A DNA stretch of 64,000 bases from a virus. Numbering within the stretch: the first letter of the stretch is position 1; each line of letters begins with the position of its first letter. The DNA is taken from positions 17,768 through 81,767 of the IMG/VR virus record IMGVR_UViG_3300033145_001320; one strand, 5' to 3'. Shown here piece by piece: positions 43,297-51,234 of this stretch. Position numbers and translations under genes: made by a program. Under the pieces are notes generated by a model. That model was not told where the DNA came from, did not search any database, and saw only the letters and a list, made by a program, of their open reading frames with translations.

Positions 43297-43318
43297 ATTC
43301 AATAATTAATATATATAG
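43297..43318 (-). promoter_or_regulatory. Putative phage promoter, copy 2
   Basis: Minus strand CTATATATATTAATTATTGAAT, the same element as at 33093 and 47051. It points to the 482-aa gene and its structured leader and follows the kinase gene stop at 43338. Confidence 0.72.
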
Positions 43319-43337
43319 TTGAGTATTGTATAATTGA

Positions 43338-44249
43338 TTATTTTTCAATGATATGTTTAAAGGGTTTCATAAAAAGTCTCTTTGATACAACAGTTGTCCC
43401 TGGTTGAGTAACAACATCCTGAGCACATCTATTTGCATGTCTTGCCGCATCCAATTCTTTTACTCCCATTGCAATACATACTGACATAACAGCAACAACT
43501 GTATCCCCTGCACCAGAAACATTATAAATTTCAACTGGTTCCGCAGGGATGCGCCAATAATAATCACCTCCAGATTTAATCAATGTCATTCCATCTTTTC
43601 CCTTTGTTACAAGAAAGAATTGAACATCAGTTAGTATATATGAAGAAGAAACTTGCATAGTATCCCATTCTTTTTCATTTGGGGTCATCATATAAACACC
43701 ATTATACATATAAGCATTAATGGGTTTTGGATCAACAATTATTTTTACATTTTTTGATTTTAAATAAACCATCAAGTCTTCTGTGATCATACCTTTTGCA
43801 TAATCCGAAATGACAATCATATCATAATCATTAATGTTTATACTTTCAAGTCTTTTGATAGCTGATTCAGCTTTAACAGGTCTAATTGTTTCCCGATCTA
43901 TTCTCAACATTTGAACTTGTCTTTGATCTGAAATGATTCTTTCTTTGGCTATTGTTTGATAAGAACCCATTAATATTAGATTGGTATTTACTCCAATGTG
44001 ATTAAGTTCATCCAAAACTTTTTTACCATCACGGTCACCTCCAATTGAAGCTAGGCAATCAACCGTTGCGCCTAGTTCTCTTATGTTTCTTGCAACATTA
44101 CCACACCCTCCAAGAGTATGATATTCCTCAGAAACATTAACAATAGGAACTGGTGCTTCAGGTGAAATTCTTGATACATCTCCAACAACATATTTGTCAA
44201 GCATGATATCGCCAACAACTAAAATTCTAACATCCTCTGGGGTTTTCAT
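43338..44249 (-). CDS. PfkB-family kinase resembling HldE/RfaE heptose kinase domain
   Basis: The protein is 303 aa. Matching features of the heptose-7-phosphate kinase half of HldE are VVGDIMLDKYVVGDVSRISPEAPVPIV (11-38), GGCGNVARNI (47-56), ISDYAKGM near 148-154 and the catalytic GAGDT with D249. The cytidylyl/adenylyl half of HldE is absent. HldA/HldE enzymes feed ADP-heptose into LPS. In a phage it could modify the host surface or make heptose-phosphate signals or modified nucleotides. It follows a terminator and precedes promoter copy 2, so it may be expressed by readthrough. Confidence 0.82.
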   Translation of the reverse strand: MKTPEDVRILVVGDIMLDKYVVGDVSRISPEAPVPIVNVSEEYHTLGGCGNVARNIRELGATVDCLASIGGDRDGKKVLDELNHIGVNTNLILMGSYQTIAKERIISDQRQVQMLRIDRETIRPVKAESAIKRLESININDYDMIVISDYAKGMITEDLMVYLKSKNVKIIVDPKPINAYMYNGVYMMTPNEKEWDTMQVSSSYILTDVQFFLVTKGKDGMTLIKSGGDYYWRIPAEPVEIYNVSGAGDTVVAVMSVCIAMGVKELDAARHANRCAQDVVTQPGTTVVSKRLFMKPFKHIIEK

Positions 44250-44274
44250 ATATCTTAATGCTCCTTTATATTAC

Positions 44275-44311
44275 AAAAAAAGAGTGAGGATAACTATCAT
44301 CCCCACTCTTT
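44275..44311 (-). terminator. Rho-independent terminator of the exported-protein operon
   Basis: On the minus strand AAAGAGTGGGGAT, 7-nt loop, ATCCTCACTCTTT (13 bp with one G-U) continues into TTTTTGTAATA. It follows the end of the 44345-45059 gene. Confidence 0.85.
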
Positions 44312-44344
44312 ATTATGTTCTAACTACTGGTAAAATCGACCGGT

Positions 44345-44719
44345 CTATCTGGTCATTTTCTTCTTTACGGGTTGTTCAAGGTCGTAATCAACCAGAGCAA
44401 AACCTTGCAACCAGGGTAGATCTCTTGTTCCAGCTTGGGCACTTGAATATCCCATGCCGCTGGAACTTACATTTGTGTGACCTGCACCATTGACCTGAGC
44501 TTGAGTCGTATTAAGACCAACGCCCCAACCAGATGAGAACACATCACGTACAGCACCCTGAGCTGTGAAATGAATCACGTTGGCGCCTGCTTCTAATGCT
44601 TCCTTAGCAGCTGCGGCCATAACTTCAACCATAGTTGCATTTCGGCCATCGGACTTGGCAGTAACATAACCCGATTTTGATATACCGAGTGTCGCCGTTT
44701 TCTCTGCGGGTCGGTGCAT
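44345..44719 (-). CDS. C-terminal piece of a frameshifted exported protein
   Basis: This is a 124-aa ORF whose first residues (MHRP) are probably out of frame. From AEKTATLGISKSGYVTAKSD on it continues the exported protein encoded by 44625-45059 if one C is removed from the CCC run at 44708-44710. It has an Ala-rich helix VMAAAAKEALEAGANVIHF near 34-52 and then Gly/Ser-rich sequence ending in a basic tail (VKKKMTR). The function is unknown. The terminator follows. Confidence 0.6.
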   Translation of the reverse strand: MHRPAEKTATLGISKSGYVTAKSDGRNATMVEVMAAAAKEALEAGANVIHFTAQGAVRDVFSSGWGVGLNTTQAQVNGAGHTNVSSSGMGYSSAQAGTRDLPWLQGFALVDYDLEQPVKKKMTR

Positions 44720-45059
44720 CGTTGTAAGTAAGATCAGCTATTTCAAGTTCGGCCTCAGCATCATCAAAACCCTTGAGTATACTGTCCAAAGCACCATCGC
44801 TAAACCAACATACATACATCAGTATGGTTTCAACGGGCTGGAATCCTTCACTCGGTAATGGTTTGCCGAAGTAGTTAATGGCCGGACCGTATGCAGCACC
44901 ACCGGGAATCGGGGCGGCAATACTTGTATTGTAAGAGTTAATGGGACCCTGAGTTATATCAGCATCAGACACAGCATCAGCGTCACTATCAGCCATGGCC
45001 GGGATTGCAAACAGAATGAACATTGCTGCAATTACACTTACGAAAATATTTTTCATCAT
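44625..45059 (-). CDS. Exported protein, N-terminal piece (frameshifted)
   Basis: It has a Sec signal peptide (MMKNIFVSVIAAMFILFAIPAMA, predicted cut after AMA) followed by an acidic DSDADAVSDAD and a stretch with VETILMYVCWFSDG. The reading is good to about LTYNDAPT; the last 30 residues (RRENGDTRYIKIG...) look out of frame. Joined to 44345-44719 the product would be about 238 aa. It shares the operon with three other secreted proteins. The role is unknown. Confidence 0.65.
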   Translation of the reverse strand: MMKNIFVSVIAAMFILFAIPAMADSDADAVSDADITQGPINSYNTSIAAPIPGGAAYGPAINYFGKPLPSEGFQPVETILMYVCWFSDGALDSILKGFDDAEAELEIADLTYNDAPTRRENGDTRYIKIGLCYCQVRWPKCNYG

Positions 45060-45099
45060 TATTTTTTGAACTCCTGTATTTAGGTGTTTATATTTTAAA

Positions 45100-45133
45100 G
45101 AATGTGACAGATAAATATTTATCTGTCACATTC
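45100..45133 (-). terminator. Perfect 34-nt palindrome, probable attenuator
   Basis: GAATGTGACAGATAAAT with its exact complement (17 bp, no spare loop bases) lies between two exported-protein genes; on the minus strand it is followed by TTTAAAATATAAAC. It may reduce transcription into the downstream gene or bind a dimeric protein. Confidence 0.65.
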
Positions 45134-45157
45134 AACATAAGTCAATCAAATCTGATA

Positions 45158-46075
45158 TTACCTGGGGTCACCTATTGACCCGTTAACTGTTGCTTGTGAA
45201 GAACCATGAACAGATATTACAGTCATGTTACCGGTCGTAGATATATTCCCATTTAGAGAAGCATTACCAGAACCTGAAACTCCACCGTTATAAGAGAAAG
45301 TGGTGGTACCGCCGGCAAAGCTATTTCCATTAGTAATTATACCACTGACCATACCAGAACCGGACACATTTGAAGCTACCAGATTCTTAGCATTTGTAGT
45401 AACACTATTTTGAGCATAACCGGAGATGCTTACACCCGGATTGATTGTAACAATGCTACTACCTTGGGTAGAAATTCCACCACTCAAACAATCAGCGCCG
45501 ATTGCAAGACCGCGTCCAGAAGCATAGTCACTACTTTCGTTCATGAAATAACCATTACTCATTTGCTGGGCACCGATACCACTTCCATTAGGGTATCCAA
45601 TTTCGTTGACCCAGGTTTCCTGAGCAACGTTCCCACTAACACTGAGGTTAGTAACTACGGTTTCACGATCTCCACACAATCCAAGAGCAAGGCCGCCACC
45701 AATAATATGGCCATTGGTTGCTGCACTCGCTTCCGCTGCTGATGTATAACCGGAATCATTTACATCTGTCTTGGCACTGGACTCATCCATTCCTGTGAGA
45801 CCGCCTGTCTCATATGCATATCCGGGAATCGTAAAACACCAAATTTTAATCGGCGCTGCTGAGGCCGATGTGGCAACTGTTCCATATGCAATACCGTTCG
45901 ACGAGGCGATGGCACCATCATTACCTGGGGTTTTACTGGAATAATCGTCAGATGCTGCTCCACCTTCATAAAAACCGGTAACGGTTGCATTACCAGATCC
46001 ACCACCTGCGATTGCCAAACTACCAAAACTGAACATCAGTCCTGCTGCGATTAACGCAATAATTCTTTTCTTCAT
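45158..46075 (-). CDS. Exported Gly/Ser/Asn-rich protein, 305 aa
   Basis: It has a Sec signal peptide (MKKRIIALIAAGLMFSFGSLAIA, cut after about residue 23). The mature part is rich in Gly, Ser, Asn, Thr with repeated SGxGNxSxxGN-like phrases toward the C-terminus (YNGGVSGSGNASLNGNIS...), like beta-solenoid or fibre proteins, and contains only a few Cys (IWCFTIP, GLCGDR, ADCLSGG) that could form disulphides after export. No family is recognised. AAGGAG site. Confidence 0.75.
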   Translation of the reverse strand: MKKRIIALIAAGLMFSFGSLAIAGGGSGNATVTGFYEGGAASDDYSSKTPGNDGAIASSNGIAYGTVATSASAAPIKIWCFTIPGYAYETGGLTGMDESSAKTDVNDSGYTSAAEASAATNGHIIGGGLALGLCGDRETVVTNLSVSGNVAQETWVNEIGYPNGSGIGAQQMSNGYFMNESSDYASGRGLAIGADCLSGGISTQGSSIVTINPGVSISGYAQNSVTTNAKNLVASNVSGSGMVSGIITNGNSFAGGTTTFSYNGGVSGSGNASLNGNISTTGNMTVISVHGSSQATVNGSIGDPR

Positions 46076-46172
46076 TTTAAAACTCCTTGCTATTTAAGGT
46101 TTATGTTTCAATTTGTTATAAGCTTATACTAAATTCCTACTTCCATGCAGACCTCATGATTAGTCTGCGGCA

Positions 46173-46430
46173 TCAGTTCTTTTGACGATCTGATACTTCT
46201 TTGATACGATCCTCTGTTGCCGGAGTAATCGCACCTTCTTCAACTCTATCCTGAATGTTCGTTTCATTATCAGATGTTTCTTTGGGTGGTTCTGCTGTCC
46301 AGAGATAATGGGGACCAAGCAATTCCGGTGATACAATTGTATTTGGAATCGGGGTCTTTTCATCATCTGCAAAAGCAATCCCAGTGATAATAAAGCATAC
46401 AAGCATTAATGCAACAGCGATCTTCTTCAC
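46173..46430 (-). CDS. Small exported protein, 85 aa
   Basis: GTG start at 46430 with AAAGGAGGTGAGATC upstream. The signal peptide MKKIAVALMLVCFIITGIAFA is followed by an acidic, Pro-rich mature part of 64 residues (DDEKTPIPNTIVSPELLGPHYLW..., then VEEGAITPATEDRIKEV). The mature part is probably flexible. The function is unknown. It is the second gene of the exported-protein operon. Confidence 0.7.
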   Translation of the reverse strand: MKKIAVALMLVCFIITGIAFADDEKTPIPNTIVSPELLGPHYLWTAEPPKETSDNETNIQDRVEEGAITPATEDRIKEVSDRQKN

Positions 46431-46447
46431 GATCTCACCTCCTTTCT

Positions 46448-46981
46448 TTAATTGGTTAATCTATAATTGATATTCCCGAAATGCATAATTGGGAAATTAT
46501 CAACTGTAACTAAGTCCACTCCATATTGAATCTTGCCTATATCTTCTTTATGGAATGGAAGGTTAATTATAAACTGTCTGTAAGGCAAATCGCTTATACC
46601 CACAACCTTCCTGTTATATTTTGCATAACTTTCATGTTTCTTCATAGTCGTAATTTTTTCAACAAGTTTATACTCTATACGCTTCGGATTTCTAACTTCA
46701 ATCGTAAGGCATACATGTGAATATTTTTTCATTGAAAATTTATAATCCTTGGTATAAGGAATGAAGGTTGGATGTTGAATAATTGACCCATCTAAATCTT
46801 GTTTCGATTTAAATGTTGCCCAATATGATACTGTTTGAATGTTTAAATCAGATGTGCTCATTAACATATAATGAGGAGTTGGTATTTGTCTTCCGGTTGG
46901 ATCAATTAGTTGAATGTTTTTGACACCGCATCCTGAAAATAACAAGATGCTCAATAATAAGATACCCCAATATTTTAACAT
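46448..46981 (-). CDS. Lipoprotein, 177 aa
   Basis: The ATG at 46981 is chosen because AAAGGA lies 6 nt upstream; an upstream TTG would add 11 residues without a site. The signal MLKYWGILLLSILLFSGC has a clear lipobox L-F-S-G-C18. The mature part is a beta-rich domain (QTVSYWATFKSKQDL, CLTIEVRNPKRIEYKLVEKI, YRQFIINLPFHKED). As a phage-encoded lipoprotein it could block superinfection at the host envelope, a known use of phage lipoproteins; no specific family is recognised. It is the first gene after promoter copy 3. Confidence 0.75.
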   Translation of the reverse strand: MLKYWGILLLSILLFSGCGVKNIQLIDPTGRQIPTPHYMLMSTSDLNIQTVSYWATFKSKQDLDGSIIQHPTFIPYTKDYKFSMKKYSHVCLTIEVRNPKRIEYKLVEKITTMKKHESYAKYNRKVVGISDLPYRQFIINLPFHKEDIGKIQYGVDLVTVDNFPIMHFGNINYRLTN

Positions 46982-47050
46982 TTTACATCCTTTCATTTTT
47001 ATAGGTTGATTCAATAGTTATAAAAAATTAACGAAATACCCTTCATTATT

Positions 47051-47072
47051 ATTCACTAATTAATATATATAG
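47051..47072 (-). promoter_or_regulatory. Putative phage promoter, copy 3
   Basis: Minus strand CTATATATATTAATTAGTGAAT. It lies about 70 nt upstream of the lipoprotein start and heads the exported-protein operon. Confidence 0.72.
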
Positions 47073-47092
47073 ATCTGTATGGATTTAAATGG

Positions 47093-47809
47093 TTACTTAA
47101 AAGATAGTAAAGTTTCTAATGTAATAGTTGAATGGATACTTTTGGATCTGTTTAATTGTTTTGGAATGACTTGTAAATTTTTATGGTGAGCTATTTTATT
47201 TGGAGGGATATTATTCAAAAACCCATCATATATAGAATATATATGATCTAATTCATAATTATATTTATTCCCTCTTAAGTTGAGGTTGTTTATTTTAAAA
47301 AAATATTTTTTTAAAGTTTTGTAAGTTTCTCGATGCACTAATGAAGAATATCGTTTGAATTTTTCAAGTTGTTTAGGATCAACTTTTCTATCAAATTCTT
47401 CACATTTATCTTTACAAATTTCTGAGCAATAGAAATAGCTATTCCCGCTCACTTCATAATTTCGATCAAATCTTCTTAATCTTTCATATAATTGTGATCT
47501 TGTTGGTGTAAAATATTTATCACAGAATTTACATTTTACTTTAATTTGTCCATTTTCAAATTTTGGATTTTCTTCCTTAATAAAGGTTGGGTATTTTTCT
47601 TTATATTCTTCTATTGTGTATATTCTTGATTTGCTTACTGCTTTTGCATTTTTTCTAACTCGTTCATCAGTTTCTTTTGTCAGTCCTTTATTCCATGTAC
47701 TTTTTCCTTTTCTTACTTTTTTAAAATGTTTGCTTCTCTGTTCTCTCAAAAGTTTAGCTTTTTCAGGACCATGAATTTTTTCATATGTTTTTCCTTTTAA
47801 CGATGCCAT
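47093..47809 (-). CDS. HNH-type homing endonuclease, 238 aa
   Basis: Its start is KGKTYEKIHGPEKAKLLREQRSK (NUMOD3-like basic repeats), then a zinc element (CKFCDKYFTP...YFYCSEICKDKC) like that of the 16930 gene, and a C-terminal HNH variant YELDHIYSIYDGF...HHKNLQVIPKQLNRSK. This last arrangement is common in phage homing nucleases. It shares a TAATG overlap with the amidase gene upstream. Confidence 0.78.
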   Translation of the reverse strand: MASLKGKTYEKIHGPEKAKLLREQRSKHFKKVRKGKSTWNKGLTKETDERVRKNAKAVSKSRIYTIEEYKEKYPTFIKEENPKFENGQIKVKCKFCDKYFTPTRSQLYERLRRFDRNYEVSGNSYFYCSEICKDKCEEFDRKVDPKQLEKFKRYSSLVHRETYKTLKKYFFKINNLNLRGNKYNYELDHIYSIYDGFLNNIPPNKIAHHKNLQVIPKQLNRSKSIHSTITLETLLSFK

Positions 47810-48327
47810 TATTTAATTACAAACCTTCTTACTTGTGTAATAAGTCTATCTTTATCAAAAAACTCTCCGGGACAATATACATCTTTATCTGTTGATACTT
47901 CTTTATGAAGTTTAATTTTACTTGGTGTGATGTTAAACATTTTCATCATTGGATTTACTAATCTGTAAGCCATAATTTCATATAATCGTTTTGGTGGGAT
48001 TTTAAAATCATAATTACCTAAAATACTAATATGAATCGCTCTCGAATTTATTTCATCTGGAATTGAATCCCACTCACAAAGATATGGATATGGACGAGTT
48101 GCAATAGCTACGTAATCTTCTTTAATCTTTTCAATAACATAATGATAATTTACATCGCCTTGTTTTAATTCTAATACTCCTTTAAATATTCCAGGCATTT
48201 GATATTTCGGATTGTCAATACGTGCTTCAGGATTCTTATACATTTCTGCCGTATGATGTATGATAATCCACTTGACCGACTGTCGTCTTATCTTTAATAA
48301 AGAAGGTCTTAAAATAATTTTGGCCAT
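47809..48327 (-). CDS. N-acetylmuramoyl-L-alanine amidase (Amidase_2), lysin
   Basis: The protein is 172 aa. The zinc ligands are in IIIHHTA (H24 or H25), a later LHKEVSTDKD histidine and the CPG motif (YCPGEFF), with YHYVIEK and ILGNYDF between, matching Amidase_2/PGRP-type peptidoglycan amidases. There is no signal peptide or wall-binding domain. It is next to tail-tip genes, so it may be a virion-associated or a lysis amidase. Confidence 0.8.
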   Translation of the reverse strand: MAKIILRPSLLKIRRQSVKWIIIHHTAEMYKNPEARIDNPKYQMPGIFKGVLELKQGDVNYHYVIEKIKEDYVAIATRPYPYLCEWDSIPDEINSRAIHISILGNYDFKIPPKRLYEIMAYRLVNPMMKMFNITPSKIKLHKEVSTDKDVYCPGEFFDKDRLITQVRRFVIK

Positions 48328-48336
48328 TGTAACTCC

Positions 48337-49266
48337 TTATAATATAATATCTAAACTAGCTGAAACATATCTATTCTTACCAAGTTCCATTGATGCTAAC
48401 ATGCATATAACTTCTGATGGATAAAAGAGCTCCTGATATGGTGTTGTTGCTGCATCAAATTTAAATGCGACTTTATACGCTTTCATGAGACCTCGAAATA
48501 TAAATGGATATTTGTTAATTATACTATTTAAGTTTGAGTCATTAGCACCATAAGACTCAAATGCATATTCTAATATAGCATTAACTCTAGTATCGAAAGC
48601 ATCTCCTGAAAATTTTGAATATGGTTTAACTGCATTTATAATTTTATCGGCATACACTTTTCCATTTAATTTAACATTTCCAGTTTCAAACCTTCGAATA
48701 TACATTATCCAATCAAGAATTGATTTTTTATCGTTACCCTTCATATCAAATATTATATCTAAAAAGTTTGAATAATATTGATGTAATGGAACAATATTTA
48801 TTCTAGTGAATTTAGTTTGGTTTTTTTCAGCAGCCATATGCATACATTCATGTAATGTTACACTTGCTAAATGTTTATCAGGAACCCAAGTAAGAATTTT
48901 ATAACTCGTGTCAATTAAAACAATTATTGTGTTGCTATCATGCATATAGATGCCATATGCTCCAGAATATTTATGCTTTAGACCGGTGAAGAAATGTTTT
49001 AAATAATATGAAAAACTTGATTTAGTCAAAAATGCAGGAATGATAGTTTTTTCATTAACCAATTTTATAACTGTTTTATGACTTTTTACTGGAGTATTTT
49101 TTAACAAACTTAATATAAACTTTTGTCTTAATTTTTCATTTGTATAAAACTCAACTCCACCAAGCTTTATAGTTTCCCTATCTTTTCTTGTAATGCCGGG
49201 AGTAGTAGCCATTTCGTTTTGGGTATATTTAAAATTAATTTCTTTTAAATCATCCTCGTAACTCAT
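48337..49266 (-). CDS. HExxH metallopeptidase-like structural-region protein, 309 aa
   Basis: ASVTLHECMHMAAE holds an HExxH (H139-E140-C-M-H143), the zinc motif of gluzincin-type peptidases; the third ligand is not obvious. The rest is helical with a Lys-rich N-terminus. It lies between the amidase and the PAAR gene, 10 nt from each neighbour, so it is probably a tail or baseplate component. Whether it cleaves protein is unknown. Confidence 0.65.
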   Translation of the reverse strand: MSYEDDLKEINFKYTQNEMATTPGITRKDRETIKLGGVEFYTNEKLRQKFILSLLKNTPVKSHKTVIKLVNEKTIIPAFLTKSSFSYYLKHFFTGLKHKYSGAYGIYMHDSNTIIVLIDTSYKILTWVPDKHLASVTLHECMHMAAEKNQTKFTRINIVPLHQYYSNFLDIIFDMKGNDKKSILDWIMYIRRFETGNVKLNGKVYADKIINAVKPYSKFSGDAFDTRVNAILEYAFESYGANDSNLNSIINKYPFIFRGLMKAYKVAFKFDAATTPYQELFYPSEVICMLASMELGKNRYVSASLDIIL

Positions 49267-49276
49267 GCTCTTCTCC

Positions 49277-49573
49277 TTAACCAGTTATGTGTGTTGGATT
49301 ACCTGCAGTTATTGATCCTATTAAACATCCTGTGGTAGTACTTCCGACATGTGCTTTTGATTTTCCGTTTGTAAAATTTGTTGCACTACCTGAATTAATA
49401 GTTCCTGTATGTCCACATTTGCCTTGCACAGTATCTCCTACTCTTGCTACTGCTGGTCCACCAGAAAAATGATCTGGGCTTCCAGTTATAATCACACCAG
49501 TCATAGGAGTTGGCTGTTGATGACATATACATATTCCTACCCATGGATCTCCTATCCTTGCTACATCTGGCAT
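49277..49573 (-). CDS. PAAR-repeat spike tip protein
   Basis: The protein is 98 aa. The whole chain is the PAAR pattern: VARIGD, then GVIITGSPDHFSGGPAVARVGD and GSITAGNPTHITG, with Cys and His residues (CICHQQ, GKCGHTG, TTGC) that bind the metal at the tip. It caps the contractile tail spike and sharpens it, as in T4 gp5.4 and type VI secretion. It lies between structural genes and near the gp5-like spike. Confidence 0.9.
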   Translation of the reverse strand: MPDVARIGDPWVGICICHQQPTPMTGVIITGSPDHFSGGPAVARVGDTVQGKCGHTGTINSGSATNFTNGKSKAHVGSTTTGCLIGSITAGNPTHITG

Positions 49574-49593
49574 TATATAATCTCCTAGATACT

Positions 49594-51234
49594 CTATGAT
49601 ATGTTTTCAAGTATTCTATCAACTTCTGTGTTTGTTACTGGAGGCCATTTCTTAATAGCTTGTCTTAGTGCTTCCTTCATGAGAGCGGGAATTATAGTTG
49701 TGTCGCTTATCCATTCAGATGAAGGTATTTTATCTGAATATGTAACTCCTACATTACCAAAATTGTCTCTGAATATAGGTCTAAATCTTCCAGTAGTCAA
49801 GTTTCTTATACTAAGATTACCAGACATAAATCCTCCAACTGCCCAATAATTATGTTTCACTCCATCTATCATTTTTTCTTTTAGTTCATGCACCAATGAA
49901 TAAACATATGTTGAAATATCTACAGTTAGTTGGTCGGGGGAAGGTAAATCTATAATAATTTTCCATACCAAATGATTATATGCATCTGACATAAAAACTG
50001 GTTTCCATGATCTGTTTGGATCATAGTCAGTATAATTGTTAGCATATTTAGTATAAAACAATCCCTGATCTACAACATATTTAGCTAATGCTACTTTCGG
50101 AGGTGGTGGATCAGGTGGCTCGCCAGGTGTTACTAATACTGGTTGATAAGGTTCTGGTGCCGGCATCTCTACTAATCTTGCTGGAGTACTTCCTGAATCT
50201 GGTTTTACAAATACAGTTTTTGAATTATCTTCCATGTATTGTTTTTTTATAGCTATAGAATCAGATTGTGTTTTGCCCATTGCAGATGATTCAACCGTTA
50301 ATGTGTTTGCTCCCATTTTTACTGCTGCCTGTGTATTGCCTTGACTTTTTGCTTGAAGATTCATACCCTTTTTAATGTTACTTGCTTTAATTGGATCAAC
50401 ACCAAGTAAAAATTTATCAATATCAAATTCTCCATAATTTGATTTGGCTGGATCACTGTGTAACCCAACTGTGTCATAAAAACAATCAAGTTCTGCTGTC
50501 ATGCCATCAACTTGATCTGCAAAAGCAGAACCTCCAATTGAATTAGTACATTCGACCATTGAGTCCATCATTTTTAAACTTTTTGCTACGTCACTAACAA
50601 CTGTTTTCCTTATATTGACTTCACTAAATCCTGAAGGGATTACATCACTTGCTGCTTCAGCAGGATCTGTAACTGATGTTTTCGGAATACTATTTGAAGG
50701 TCGTGGTGCGCCAGCTAGAGTATCTAGTTCAGCACCAAGTCCTAATTCTTCAAAAGGTACACCCGGAAATTCTTTTTTCATTTCGTCAATTACATCATTA
50801 ACTACCTGTGTAGTATTTGTACTTGCTCCTGCATTTAAAGCATCAGTTAACTTACCTGGTTCTGAAAACTTTGGAACTTCCGTAGCATAAGATGCGAAGA
50901 AACTACATTTGTTAATTGTATCTGTTATATTGTTCGCCAGCGCATCAGAGGTTGCCCACGCCGAACTTCCATACGCAGCATCTAATGAATTTACCATCAT
51001 CGAATTAATAACGGTGGGTGGACTTGTTTTACAGTTGGTTATTCTTGATTTTATATCACTTAACTGTCCTTCTAACTCACTACATTTACTAGTCAAAGGA
51101 CCCATAAAAGAATCAAATTCATCAACTAATGTATTAGCAACAGAAGCATCAAATGCACCTGTTGAATCATAAACAATAATAGTAGTTGTATCATAGAAAG
51201 ATGTTGTGTCAATGTATGCTGTTGAGTCTGCCAT
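49594..51234 (-). CDS. Tail/baseplate structural protein, 546 aa
   Basis: The N-terminus is beta/Thr-rich (STAYIDTTSFYDTTTIIVYD), the middle has helical stretches and a Pro-rich linker (EPYQPVLVTPGEPPDPPPP), and the C-terminal 150 residues look folded (SWKPVFMSDAYNHLVWKIIIDLP, PALMKEALRQAIKKWPP). It is unrecognised but sits between the PAAR and gp5-like genes with a shared TAATG, so it is probably part of the tail tip or baseplate. Confidence 0.6.
   Translation of the reverse strand: MADSTAYIDTTSFYDTTTIIVYDSTGAFDASVANTLVDEFDSFMGPLTSKCSELEGQLSDIKSRITNCKTSPPTVINSMMVNSLDAAYGSSAWATSDALANNITDTINKCSFFASYATEVPKFSEPGKLTDALNAGASTNTTQVVNDVIDEMKKEFPGVPFEELGLGAELDTLAGAPRPSNSIPKTSVTDPAEAASDVIPSGFSEVNIRKTVVSDVAKSLKMMDSMVECTNSIGGSAFADQVDGMTAELDCFYDTVGLHSDPAKSNYGEFDIDKFLLGVDPIKASNIKKGMNLQAKSQGNTQAAVKMGANTLTVESSAMGKTQSDSIAIKKQYMEDNSKTVFVKPDSGSTPARLVEMPAPEPYQPVLVTPGEPPDPPPPKVALAKYVVDQGLFYTKYANNYTDYDPNRSWKPVFMSDAYNHLVWKIIIDLPSPDQLTVDISTYVYSLVHELKEKMIDGVKHNYWAVGGFMSGNLSIRNLTTGRFRPIFRDNFGNVGVTYSDKIPSSEWISDTTIIPALMKEALRQAIKKWPPVTNTEVDRILENIS

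Noticed and set aside
46147-46168. Hairpin GCAGAC/GTCTGC after the 85-aa gene
   Set aside because: Six base pairs with a 10-nt loop and no U-tract; too weak to call a terminator.
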